Source: an uncultured Bacteroidales bacterium (lineage in GTDB: Bacteria > Bacteroidota > Bacteroidia > Bacteroidales > UBA932). From it: 18,674 bases of DNA. A program made the translations under genes and the position numbers. The notes beneath the pieces were generated by a model. The model had not been told where the DNA came from and made no database searches. It saw only the letters and a list, made by a program, of their open reading frames with translations. The stretch lies in assembly GCA_934702165.1 (NCBI GenBank), contig CAKUYG010000020.1, positions 1-18,674 on the forward strand. The letters run 5' to 3'. This document shows positions 1-7,862 of this stretch, piece after piece (position 1 is the first letter of the stretch; every line of letters starts with the position of its first letter).

Positions 1-768
1 GTTTACTCTCAGAACAATTCGTCATTCATCAAGGGCGGAACTTTCAGTGACCCGTCAGCACTGAATTATCTTTCTGATGATGCCGATGTGACTGTCCTTG
101 CGGCAAAAGGCACATACAAAGATGTCTTCAAGGCCACAGCCGGAAAAGCATTGGTCAAACCGGCAGTATCCGGAGAAGAAGTGATCATAGGCGGAATCAA
201 TGCTCAGAGCAACAATTCAACCGCAGACTTCACTTTTGAGAATATCACATTCGATAACTCAATACAAGATAAAGGCTGGTTTACCGGAACTGCAGGGAAC
301 ATTTATCCTTGTGTCGGTGTTTGGGGCGGAACATATTCGTTCAAGAATTGCAAGTTTATTGTTGATGGAGGCTCTGGAAAAGAAACAGGCATCATGACTT
401 GGTGGACAGTGAAAGATTGTCCAGTAAAGTTGTCGTTTGACGCCTGCTCTTTCGAGGGGAAGGACAATGCTTCCGAGGCACGGGCTATGCAAATCTATGG
501 CCATGTCAATCTTGATGTGATTGGATGCACTCTTTCTACAGCCAAGCGTTACGCTCTCAAGTATGTTGGAAACGAGGGGTATACGGCAAACATCAAGAAT
601 AACAATGTGTCAAATTGCCAATATACGGTTGAACTTGGCTCTTCTGAATATTCAGGAAGTAACTACACCGTTAATTTCGAGGGTAATACCCTTGGGCAAG
701 GTATAGCTGATTATAAAGTGGCACATGAAGAAGGTGCAACCATAAATGGAGGCACCAAAAAAGAATAA
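1..768 (+). CDS. Right-handed beta-helix (pectin-lyase-fold) surface-type protein, 3' part only
   Basis: The reading frame is open at the left edge and ends with TAA at 766-768, so only the C-terminal 255 residues are present. A GTG at 88 could be read as a start, but the frame continues upstream with a sensible sequence (a GGTFSDPSALNYL-type motif), so the gene almost certainly begins outside the window. The visible protein has short beta-strand units rich in Asn, Gly, Thr and aromatic residues (FTFENITFDNS, YSFKNCKF, LSFDACSF, LDVIGCTLS, ANIKNNNVSN, VNFEGNTL). This spacing is typical of parallel beta-helix rungs seen in adhesins, carbohydrate-active proteins and surface fibres. No catalytic motif or C-terminal sorting domain is visible, and the chain ends in a charged KKE tail. 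The likely location is the cell surface or outside the cell; the ligand is unknown. Fold class is fairly safe, function is not. Confidence 0.75.
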   Translation, partial: VYSQNNSSFIKGGTFSDPSALNYLSDDADVTVLAAKGTYKDVFKATAGKALVKPAVSGEEVIIGGINAQSNNSTADFTFENITFDNSIQDKGWFTGTAGNIYPCVGVWGGTYSFKNCKFIVDGGSGKETGIMTWWTVKDCPVKLSFDACSFEGKDNASEARAMQIYGHVNLDVIGCTLSTAKRYALKYVGNEGYTANIKNNNVSNCQYTVELGSSEYSGSNYTVNFEGNTLGQGIADYKVAHEEGATINGGTKKE

Positions 769-789
769 TTCTAAGCGCTTATAAAAATG

Positions 790-823
790 CTCCGGGCACT
801 GAACCAAGTGTCCGGAGTTTTTT
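790..823 (+). terminator. Rho-independent terminator, probably bidirectional
   Basis: An 11-bp stem (CTCCGGGCACT at 790-800 pairing with AGTGTCCGGAG at 807-817, one G-U pair) with a 6-nt loop is followed by six T residues at 818-823. It sits 21 bp after the stop of the beta-helix gene and clearly serves it. On the minus strand the same hairpin is followed by CATTTTTAT, so it could also stop transcripts of the minus-strand operon that read through 824-1359. Confidence 0.88.
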
Positions 824-881
824 GTCTGTCCGGTGCTGCATCAGATTTGGCGGAGATAAACGCCGGGAAACGGATCTCTTT

Positions 882-910
882 CATGCGCCGGAGACAGAAG
901 GTGGCGCATG
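882..910. repeat. Inverted repeat, 8-bp arms
   Basis: CATGCGCC at 882-889 is the exact reverse complement of GGCGCATG at 903-910, with a 13-nt loop. No T-run follows on either strand. It is the first of several GC-rich hairpins in this gap. Confidence 0.55.
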
Positions 911-919
911 GGGCATGGG

Positions 920-955
920 TGGCAGGGGCTCAACACAAAAATCCCGCCCCTGCCA
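920..955. repeat. Inverted repeat, 10-bp GC-rich arms
   Basis: TGGCAGGGGC at 920-929 pairs perfectly with GCCCCTGCCA at 946-955 across a 16-nt, A-rich loop. The stem would be very stable in RNA. It lacks a T-run on either side, so it is not a standard terminator; a structural RNA element or a processing-protecting stem is possible. Confidence 0.65.
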
Positions 956-1082
956 ACTTCCGTCCCTGCGCCGTGCACCGCCCGATGCGAACGCGACTTA
1001 CGGACGCAGAACAGGCCATCAAATCCGCCAACCTGTCTGGTTCGCCAGCTCGTGGAACAATGGGGCGGCGTGGAACATCACC

Positions 1083-1138
1083 GTGCGCACGCGGCCGGTT
1101 CTGTGCGCACCAGACCCCTTCGTGCGCACGGCGGAACC
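1083..1138. repeat. Three GTGCGCAC palindromes at about 20-bp spacing, with a compound hairpin
   Basis: The self-complementary octamer GTGCGCAC occurs at 1083-1090, 1103-1110 and 1122-1129 (spacing 20 and 19 bp). The second and third copies can pair with each other, and the flanking GGTTC (1097-1101) and GAACC (1134-1138) extend that hairpin. Just upstream, CGTGGAACA is repeated at 1051-1059 and 1069-1077. Copies about two helical turns apart would also suit a dimeric DNA-binding protein. Function is unknown. Confidence 0.55.
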
Positions 1139-1203
1139 ATCATGGGCATATCGCTGGACAATACAGCAGATACATCCGGCATCGCTCTAATCGATCATGA
1201 AGT

Positions 1204-1311
1204 GGTGGCGGACAAGTTGTTGAGTATCAGGCGGAAAACGACAATGCCTACCGCGATATGCAGGTAGGCATTGTTGCTAATTGTCAGTGGAACAGATGGT
1301 TATCCGCCACC
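1204..1311 (-). repeat. Nested inverted repeat with 49-nt arms; inner stem is a possible operon terminator
   Basis: The inner arms ACAATGCCTACC (1241-1252) and GGTAGGCATTGT (1263-1274) form a perfect 12-bp stem with a 10-nt loop. The outer ends GGTGGCGGA (1204-1212) and TCCGCCACC (1303-1311) are also perfect complements, exactly 28 nt outside the inner stem on both sides; the 28-nt spacers are only weakly complementary. The structure lies 49 bp past the stop of the last minus-strand gene. In that direction the inner stem is followed by CGTTTTCC, a weak T-tract, so partial termination of the operon is plausible. Equal arm lengths also fit the remnant of a small mobile element. Confidence 0.55.
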
Positions 1312-1359
1312 GTCACCCCAAGCCGCCAAAAGTCTCAGCTTAAGCCGATGGGAAGAGGT

Positions 1360-2637
1360 TTAGTCGAGACCCTCTGCGTGAGAGAGGAGATAGTCTTCTG
1401 CCTCTACGCTCCAGAGCCCGTTGTGGCCCTTGCAGATCTTGTCGAGTTCGGCGTAGACAGGATTGGTCTCACCTTTCTTGCCGAAGTCCGCGATGGCAGT
1501 GAGCGGCATCTCTATGTGGGTATAGATCAGCTTCTTTCCGCCAGGGACTGAAGGCAGGTTGAGAGTGGTCTCGATCACGGCGTTGAGACCTCCGATATGG
1601 GTGACGAGACCTGCCGGATCCATACCCTTGCCCATCAGGTGCAGGGCTTCCTTCATGTCATCGGTGTTGCCGCCGCTGGTGCCCACGACATGGGTGGAGG
1701 CGTAGTGGACATTGTAGAAGTTGAGCGGGGCCTTGAAGTCGGCTCTGCTTGGGCCGGAGAAGAAGTTGAGGCAGCCGTCGAATCCGAGGATGGCGTCGGC
1801 CTGCTCCACCACGGCGGCTACAGGAGCCATCACGACGACTTCATCGTATCCCTCGCCGCCGGTGATCTCACGCAGCGCAGCCACAGGGTTCTCCACGGCT
1901 CCGGTATTGATATAGCGCAGGTCAATGCCTCTGGAGGCGGCGAACTCCTTTGTGTAGAGAGTAGCAGCCCTGTCAAGACGGGCCTGGTCGATGTCGGTCA
2001 CCACGAAAAGAGAAGGATGTCTGTCTTCACGATGCAGCACGTAGTTGATGCAGGCGAGTCCCATAGGGCCGACACCTGCGAGAAGGGCCATCTTGCCACC
2101 GTCCTTGATTTCCATGGTATGAACATAAGAACCCGGGGTGGTGTGGTAGCAGGCGTGCATGGCTCCGACCACGCAGGACAGCGGCTCGCTCAGGGAAGCC
2201 GGGTAGAATCCCTCTCCCTTGTAAGGAAGCAGGCACCCCTGCTCCATGACCTCTGCCGGGATGACCACATATGTGGCATCTCCACCGATATACTTATATG
2301 AATATCCCGGTGCTGAGAGCACTCCTACAGGGCCGCCTTCATAGGTAAGGGCCGGCTGGATGGAGAACTTGTCTCCGGCCTTGAATTCGCCCTGCCATTT
2401 CTTCCCGACTTCCACGATCTCGCCTGCGAACTCGTGGCCGATGATGGTCGGATTCTCGGCCACATCATCCGGAACCCTCTTGTGTTCAGGGCCCTGATGT
2501 GCCGCCTTATATGAAGACATGCAAATGCTGTCGCTGACCACCTTGGCCAGGATTTCATCTTCTTTGATCTGCGGGAGTTCGAATTCTTCGAGCCTCAGAT
2601 CGTCTTTTCCGTAAAGTCTTACTGCTTTTGTTTTCAT
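1360..2637 (-). CDS. L-sorbose-1-phosphate reductase-like medium-chain dehydrogenase
   Basis: A 425-residue zinc-dependent medium-chain dehydrogenase/reductase. The frame is open further upstream into the previous gene, but the ATG at 2637 gives the MKTKAVRLYGKDDLRLEEFEL start typical of the SorE-like family, so I chose it. Visible features are an N-terminal GroES-like domain with Cys39 and the GHE motif at 67-69 (catalytic zinc ligands), an EPLSC segment near 151-155, and a Rossmann domain with GVGPMG at 188-193. The four-cysteine structural-zinc lobe of classic alcohol dehydrogenases is absent. SorE reduces L-sorbose 1-phosphate to glucitol 6-phosphate with NAD(P)H in the cytoplasm; the true substrate here is unknown. 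It follows the tricorn-like gene by 22 bp and is the last gene of the operon. The aldolase/SDR two genes upstream is a likely pathway partner. Confidence 0.88.
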   Translation of the reverse strand: MKTKAVRLYGKDDLRLEEFELPQIKEDEILAKVVSDSICMSSYKAAHQGPEHKRVPDDVAENPTIIGHEFAGEIVEVGKKWQGEFKAGDKFSIQPALTYEGGPVGVLSAPGYSYKYIGGDATYVVIPAEVMEQGCLLPYKGEGFYPASLSEPLSCVVGAMHACYHTTPGSYVHTMEIKDGGKMALLAGVGPMGLACINYVLHREDRHPSLFVVTDIDQARLDRAATLYTKEFAASRGIDLRYINTGAVENPVAALREITGGEGYDEVVVMAPVAAVVEQADAILGFDGCLNFFSGPSRADFKAPLNFYNVHYASTHVVGTSGGNTDDMKEALHLMGKGMDPAGLVTHIGGLNAVIETTLNLPSVPGGKKLIYTHIEMPLTAIADFGKKGETNPVYAELDKICKGHNGLWSVEAEDYLLSHAEGLD

Positions 2638-2659
2638 TGCGGTATGGATTAATTGATTA

Positions 2660-5600
2660 TCAGTTCTTGACAGGTGCCTCCGGGGTAGGCGGCAGGCTCT
2701 TGTAGCCCTTGAGCTCTTCCTTGAGCACTTCGACGGCTTTCTCGAGTTGGGCATCCTTGCCGAGATAGTCATCGAACGGGTTGATGTCCACTTCAATGTC
2801 AGGGTCAACACCGTGACCCTCTATGATCCACTCGCCATCGGTGGAGTATGAGGTGAAGAAAGGCGTGCGCATGTCCTGGCCGTCCACGAACCTCCTGGAG
2901 CCGGAGATACCCACTATGCCGCCCCAGGAGCGCTTGCCGATGAGCTTGCCGAGTCCTAGTTTGCGGAAGCCGTACGGGAAGAGGTCCCCGTCGGAGGAGG
3001 AGTATTTGTCGATGAGGCAGACTTTCGGCCCGTAGAAAGCCTCGTTAGGCACGGGGAGGTTGCTGCCGTTGCGGTACATGCTCATCCTGTATACTTCGCG
3101 CTGCAGGCGTTCCAGGATCATAGGGGAGACGTTGCCGCCGCCGTTCATGCGGTCATCGATTATGAGAGCTTTCTTGTCGAGCTGGGTGTAGAAGAGTTTG
3201 GTGAACATGTCAAGCCCTTCTACGCTCATGTCCGGGATGTGGATGTAGCCGATCTCCCCGCCGGAGAGACGGTCGACTTTCTCGATGTTGCCCTGCACCC
3301 ACTCGTAGTATGCCAGCTGCGACTCGTCGCCGACCGGCTTCAGGTATACGGTACGCGCATCCTTGCCGGAGGCGGAGGAGGCGATCTTGACTTCTACAGT
3401 GGCTCCGACCTTGCCTATCAGGGCCTGTCCGATGTCGGTGAGGCGAGAGGCCGGGACACCGTTGATCTCTACGATATATTCTCCGACTTTGGCATTGACG
3501 CCCGGAGCCCGCAGAGGGCAGCGCAGGGACTCGTCCCAGTCCGCTCCGCGGAATATCTTCTCGATACGGAAGGCCATGGTCTTGGCATCCCTTGAGTATT
3601 GCGCCCCGAGGAGGCCTGTCTTGATGCGCGGAATCTCAGGGCTTTCACCGGATGTGATGTAGGCGTGGCCCACATTGAGCTCGCCGAGCATCTCGCCGAT
3701 GAGGTAGGTGAGGTCATCGCGGTGGTTGACATAAGGGAGCATCTGCCCGTATTTTTCGTGGATGTGGTTCCAGTCGGCGCCGTGCATATTCTCCACATAG
3801 AAGTTGTCACGGGTGATGCGCCAGCTCTCATCGAAAATCTGCTTCCACTCGGCCTTGTGGTCCACCATCATGTCCATCTCATCGACAGGCACGGCATCGG
3901 CCTTGCCGGCCGGGCTGCCGAAAGCGACTACCTTGAAGTCCTTGCCTGCGCGTACGAGAGCCTTTTTGCAGTCAGGGGTGATGGACACAGGTATCTCGGC
4001 CGGGCCGTCGGATGTCTTGAGCGACTTGAGGTCGAGGATCTTCAGACCGCGTTTGCCCGCTGACATGGCGCTGTAGTAGAGCTTGTCATCCTTTGAGAGG
4101 ACCAGACGGTAGCGGCCGGCGTCCAGAGGCAGTGCCGTGATCCTGGTGCCCATCCCGTCGAGGTCGATTTTCATCGCGGCAGCCTCTGTTTTCTCAGCCT
4201 TCTTCCCACCCTTTTTGTCCTGCTTTACGGCTGGCTGCTCAGGTTCAGCTCCATCTGCACTGAAAGCCAGCGGGTTGGTGGTATCCTTGCTCAGGGGAAG
4301 GACGAACACGTAGTCATATACCCCATACCCTGCATTCCACTCCACGCTTGAGTACTGGGCCCTGAAGTCACGTGCGGAGGTGAAGAAGAGGTATTTGCCG
4401 TCCTGCGAGAACATCGGGGAGGAGGCGTCGTACCAACGGTCCGTCACCTGATAGCTCTTGCGTGCCTTGATGTCATAGAGGAAGACGGCGCTGACCCGGT
4501 TAGGAAGTGAGGTGGTGTATGTGGCCCAGTTCCCGTCCGGTGACAGGGAGAATGATCGGTAGCCGCTCAGTTCGCTCACAAGGATGCGGTCGAGCTTGCC
4601 GCTGTTGACATCGAGTTCGTAGACATCCCGTTTTTCGGTGCCGAAATAGAGTTTAGAACCGTCCGCGCTCCAGTCCAGCAGGTCAGGGTATCCGTCCTTG
4701 AACGAGGTCATGCACTTCGCTTCTTGAGGCTTGTCAGACGGAGCGATGTATATCTGGTATTCTCCGCTTATGTCTGATATCCAGGCGATACGGCTACCGT
4801 CAGGGCTCCAGTCGGCATCCCTTTCGTGGGACTGCGGTGAGCGGGAGAGGTTATACACCGGGCCTTTGGCGGCCGGGAGGGAGTAGATGTCACCGCGCGC
4901 AACGGCGAGGATCCTCTTCCCGTCCGGGGAGAGGCTTACGCTTGTAAGCGAGCCGCCTACCTTGCGGTATTCCGCGCGGCTGTAGATGTCATCGTCCGCG
5001 AGGCTGATGCTGACCTTCTCGGCTTTGCCGCCTTTGTGGACGTCATATTTGTAGATGTAACCGCCGTTCTCGAAGACGATCCAGTCTTGTGAGAAAGACG
5101 GGAATTTGCAGTCATACTCGGTAAAGTCCGTGACCTTGCTTGTCTGCTTGCTGCGCGTGTCATAGACAAAGAGGTTCATAGTCCTGTCACGGTCGGAGAG
5201 GTAGTAGATCTTGTCTCCCACCCACATCGGGAAGATGTCCTGGGCGTCGTTGTCAGTGATCTTCTCCAGCTTCGTTGTGCCCACGGTGTTGATCCAGATG
5301 TCATCGGCCTGACCGCCACGGTAGTATTTCCATGTGCGGAACTCGCGGAACATCCTGTTCATCGCGAGCCGTGTGCCGTCCGGAGAATAGGAACAGAAAC
5401 CCCCTTCTGATGTAGGGATGATCTGCGGGGTGCCGCCCTCGGCGTCCACAAGGCACAGATTGCCCCTCAGTCCACTGAAGCAATACTGCTTGCTGCGGTA
5501 GACTATTCTGCTGCCGTCCGGTGTCCAGCCCATCACTATGTTGTTGGGCCCCATACGCTCGCCGACCTGGTCCCGGCCCACGAGTGCGGAGTAGGTGACG

Positions 5601-5902
5601 CGGTGCGGTTCGCCGCCCGTCACGGGCATTGTATATACTTCAGTATTACCGTCGTACTGGCCGGTGAACGCTATCGTCTTGCCGTCCGGTGAAATCCTCG
5701 GGAAGCACTCGTATCCCACATCTGATGTGAGCTTTACGGCTGTGCCGCCATTGATGCCTACCCGGTAGAGGTTGCCCGCGTAGCTGAAGACGATGTTGTC
5801 CCCGCCGACGGCGGGAAACCTGAGCAACCTTGCTTCCTGCTCGGTCGCCCCTGCCGAAAGCGACATGGTCGCCACGGCCAGTACAAACAGTAATCTTTTC
5901 AT
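2660..5902 (-). CDS. Tricorn protease-like S41 family peptidase, exported
   Basis: A 1080-residue protein of full tricorn length. Residues 1-19 form a signal peptide (MKR, hydrophobic core, SAGA), so it acts in the periplasm or at the envelope, unlike the cytosolic archaeal enzyme. Residues about 20-545 carry PD40/WD-like propeller repeats with many SPDG motifs (71, 172, 325, 366, 454). A charged Gln/Lys/Glu linker at about 552-576 interrupts the second propeller. A PDZ domain follows at about 765-855 and the C-terminal S41 domain runs to the end. The catalytic set is intact: His746 in GHAY, Ser970 in SSSDGD and Glu1028 in EGHGVDPD; the NGGG oxyanion segment is at 920-923. By family knowledge it should cut oligopeptides. 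It starts 10 bp after the aldolase/SDR stop and lies inside a metabolic operon, which is odd for a protease. Confidence 0.92.
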   Translation of the reverse strand: MKRLLFVLAVATMSLSAGATEQEARLLRFPAVGGDNIVFSYAGNLYRVGINGGTAVKLTSDVGYECFPRISPDGKTIAFTGQYDGNTEVYTMPVTGGEPHRVTYSALVGRDQVGERMGPNNIVMGWTPDGSRIVYRSKQYCFSGLRGNLCLVDAEGGTPQIIPTSEGGFCSYSPDGTRLAMNRMFREFRTWKYYRGGQADDIWINTVGTTKLEKITDNDAQDIFPMWVGDKIYYLSDRDRTMNLFVYDTRSKQTSKVTDFTEYDCKFPSFSQDWIVFENGGYIYKYDVHKGGKAEKVSISLADDDIYSRAEYRKVGGSLTSVSLSPDGKRILAVARGDIYSLPAAKGPVYNLSRSPQSHERDADWSPDGSRIAWISDISGEYQIYIAPSDKPQEAKCMTSFKDGYPDLLDWSADGSKLYFGTEKRDVYELDVNSGKLDRILVSELSGYRSFSLSPDGNWATYTTSLPNRVSAVFLYDIKARKSYQVTDRWYDASSPMFSQDGKYLFFTSARDFRAQYSSVEWNAGYGVYDYVFVLPLSKDTTNPLAFSADGAEPEQPAVKQDKKGGKKAEKTEAAAMKIDLDGMGTRITALPLDAGRYRLVLSKDDKLYYSAMSAGKRGLKILDLKSLKTSDGPAEIPVSITPDCKKALVRAGKDFKVVAFGSPAGKADAVPVDEMDMMVDHKAEWKQIFDESWRITRDNFYVENMHGADWNHIHEKYGQMLPYVNHRDDLTYLIGEMLGELNVGHAYITSGESPEIPRIKTGLLGAQYSRDAKTMAFRIEKIFRGADWDESLRCPLRAPGVNAKVGEYIVEINGVPASRLTDIGQALIGKVGATVEVKIASSASGKDARTVYLKPVGDESQLAYYEWVQGNIEKVDRLSGGEIGYIHIPDMSVEGLDMFTKLFYTQLDKKALIIDDRMNGGGNVSPMILERLQREVYRMSMYRNGSNLPVPNEAFYGPKVCLIDKYSSSDGDLFPYGFRKLGLGKLIGKRSWGGIVGISGSRRFVDGQDMRTPFFTSYSTDGEWIIEGHGVDPDIEVDINPFDDYLGKDAQLEKAVEVLKEELKGYKSLPPTPEAPVKN

Positions 5903-5912
5903 TGTAAATGGT

Positions 5913-7862
5913 TTATGCCAACATTACCTGGCCTCCCGTCACAGGGATGGCCTGCCCGGTTTCCCCGGTCTGCTCTACTGCATAAAGGATAGCCTTGGTG
6001 ACATCTTCAGGGTTGCACCCCTTGCGCATAGGCACCTGGCTGAGGTAGTAGTCCTTGACATCCTGCACGGTCTTGGCCCCCGGCACCTTGCCTGCGGCGA
6101 GGTACTGCACGAACAGGCCGTTCTCCGGGTTGCTCCAGAGGGGTCCGTCATAGAAGTTACCCGGGCAGATGGAGTTGACCTTGACGCGGTATGGAGCCAG
6201 TTCAAGGGCGAAGCTCTGGGTGAGTCCGATGCCTCCGAACTTGCCTCCGGCGTATGCGAAATTGGCTTTGGAACCACGCAGGCCGGACTTGGAGTTGACC
6301 TGTACGATGTCCGCGAAGTACTCCGGATCCCAGGCTGTCTCGATCTTCATCAGGTGGCTTGCCACCTTGGCGCAGAAGAAGTAGGCCTTGTAGTTGATGT
6401 TTGTGACGAACTCGAAGTTCTCCGGGGTCATCGCCTCAAGACCTCCGGCCCTGAGCACGCCGGCGTTGGAGACGAATACGTCAAGGGCGCCGAAGTTGAG
6501 CACTGTCTGCCTTATGAGGTTGTGGAGGCTGTCCATGTCCGCGACATTGGTCTTGACGAAAATGGCCCGGTTGCTGCCGGCGATGGCGTTGAAACTCTCG
6601 GCGGTCTTCTGTCCCACAGCCTCGTTGAGGTCGGCGACCACGATGTTGGCCCCCTCCTTCATGAGGTTGCGTGCGATGCCCTCGCCGAAGCCCTGGGCGG
6701 CGCCGGTGACGATGATGGTCTTCCCCTCCACGCGTCCCTTAGATGCGGCGGAGCTTATCTTGCGGCGGTAGTTCTCCACTTCCCAGTTGTCGATGAATTC
6801 GATCTGGCGCTTTGTCATCGGATGCTGTCCGCCGAAGCACTCGGCGTACCATGCGATCTTGACCGCATCCATGAATACGTCTGTGATGATCTGCGCGTTC
6901 TTGGCGCTGTCGCCGGCTGCGATGAGGCCTATCCCCTTGATGAGTATCACTTTAGGGGTGTGTCCGCGGCGAGTGATGTACCTCTCGATTTTCTTCTCGG
7001 CCAGCTTGGCGATGTCCTCTCCTTCAGATGGTTCGATGAAGATGTATTCAGACTTGCAGTAGACGATGCCGTCCGGGGTGAAAGGAGAGAGGACGCTCTC
7101 CGCCTGTCCCATCATCGATTCGAGCAGGGCTGAGTTTGTGACCTTGAGGGTTTTGAGCCCGCGTCCGGAGCGGCTGAGAATCATCCTTATGGCAGGGACG
7201 ACCTCACTTGCGCAATCGCATATCCCGGCCTCTCCTTCCGGAAGAGGTTTTACCTGATTTTCGAGAGTTGAGAGCACGGATTCGTAGATCTTCTCTATCT
7301 CTTCGGTGCTGTCGGCTCCCACGAAGATGCCGTGGTTCTGCAGGAATATCACCTGGGGCTCGTGTCCGTTGGCCTTTTTGTAGGCCTGGATCTTGTCGTA
7401 GACTTTCTTGAAAAGGGTGTACCCCGGGTCGGTGTAAGCTATGTAAAGGGCCTCCGGGAAGAGTTCTTTGCATTTGTCTTCAGCCTGTGCGGAGCACATG
7501 AGTCCTCCTACGAGAGTAGGGTGGAGGTGCACCACATAAGCGAATCCCATGCAGTCGTGCAGGGAGGTTTCCACTGAAGGCCTGCGGTCTTTGGTGATGC
7601 AGGCCGCTGCAAGGTCGTTTTTGACCTGCTCCTCACGCTCTGCTGTGTCTGAACTGTATTTTTTCTTGTTCATCGGGTCAAGCAGCGCCCTGTCAAGCAC
7701 TGCGAACCCGTCTTCTGTGATGGTGGCGAGAGCGTGGCCGCTGGCTTTGACCCAGAGTTTCTCCGCGTTCTTGTAGGAAGTGTTGCCGCCCCCTGCAATC
7801 ACGAAGCGCGGGTCGGCGCCGTACTTGCGGGAAATGGCTATAAGTGATTCTATCTCTTTCAT
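5913..7862 (-). CDS. Bifunctional class II aldolase / short-chain dehydrogenase
   Basis: A 649-residue cytosolic fusion. Residues about 1-210 form a class II aldolase/adducin domain with GGGNTS at 24-29, the probable acid/base Glu98 and zinc ligands His112, His114 and His177. Residues about 378-649 form a short-chain dehydrogenase with TGAAQGFG at 386-393, NAG at 466-468, the catalytic Ser around 524-526, and Tyr537/Lys541 in YAGGK. The layout matches the rhamnulose-1-phosphate aldolase/lactaldehyde dehydrogenase type (about 650-700 residues), in which the aldolase cleaves a ketose 1-phosphate to glycerone phosphate plus an aldehyde that the second domain oxidises. The substrate here is not fixed by sequence. 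Its ATG overlaps the TGA of the PHP gene (ATGA), which suggests translational coupling. With the SorE-like enzyme in the same operon, a hexitol- or ketose-phosphate pathway is a reasonable inference. Confidence 0.9.
   Translation of the reverse strand: MKEIESLIAISRKYGADPRFVIAGGGNTSYKNAEKLWVKASGHALATITEDGFAVLDRALLDPMNKKKYSSDTAEREEQVKNDLAAACITKDRRPSVETSLHDCMGFAYVVHLHPTLVGGLMCSAQAEDKCKELFPEALYIAYTDPGYTLFKKVYDKIQAYKKANGHEPQVIFLQNHGIFVGADSTEEIEKIYESVLSTLENQVKPLPEGEAGICDCASEVVPAIRMILSRSGRGLKTLKVTNSALLESMMGQAESVLSPFTPDGIVYCKSEYIFIEPSEGEDIAKLAEKKIERYITRRGHTPKVILIKGIGLIAAGDSAKNAQIITDVFMDAVKIAWYAECFGGQHPMTKRQIEFIDNWEVENYRRKISSAASKGRVEGKTIIVTGAAQGFGEGIARNLMKEGANIVVADLNEAVGQKTAESFNAIAGSNRAIFVKTNVADMDSLHNLIRQTVLNFGALDVFVSNAGVLRAGGLEAMTPENFEFVTNINYKAYFFCAKVASHLMKIETAWDPEYFADIVQVNSKSGLRGSKANFAYAGGKFGGIGLTQSFALELAPYRVKVNSICPGNFYDGPLWSNPENGLFVQYLAAGKVPGAKTVQDVKDYYLSQVPMRKGCNPEDVTKAILYAVEQTGETGQAIPVTGGQVMLA

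Larger units (their letters stand above)
824..1359. other. GC-rich intergenic region between convergent genes, no convincing gene
   Basis: These 536 bases lie between two convergent transcription units. All three plus-strand frames stay open for 119-137 codons, but the products are rich in Arg, Pro, Cys and His, match nothing I recognise and overlap each other. I read them as a by-product of high GC, not as genes. The region instead holds a series of inverted repeats, listed separately, and a GTGCGCAC octamer repeated three times. It could be the 3' untranslated region of the minus-strand operon, a structured RNA or the remains of a mobile element. Confidence 0.6.

Noticed and set aside
1040..1138. 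A diversity-generating retroelement template or variable repeat, prompted by the repeated short blocks
   Set aside because: No reverse transcriptase, accessory gene or paired near-identical repeat of the required length is present.
787..1267. Three overlapping plus-strand frames (787-1200, 822-1190, 908-1267) in the GC-rich gap
   Set aside because: They overlap in different frames, are biased to Arg/Pro/Cys/His, lack recognisable domains, and two begin in or next to the terminator hairpin.
790..1312. A CRISPR array
   Set aside because: Repeats in this gap are 8-9 bases long, only two or three copies each, with no regular repeat-spacer pattern and no cas genes in the window.
1360..2811. A longer version of the SorE-like protein starting at 2811
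   Set aside because: The extra 58 residues come from the antiphase of the tricorn gene's 3' end and do not belong to the family; the ATG at 2637 gives the normal N-terminus.
5793..7133. A 446-codon open frame on the plus strand opposite the aldolase/SDR gene
   Set aside because: It lies antisense to a gene with intact catalytic motifs. Long antisense frames are expected in GC-rich coding DNA, and its product shows no recognisable domain.
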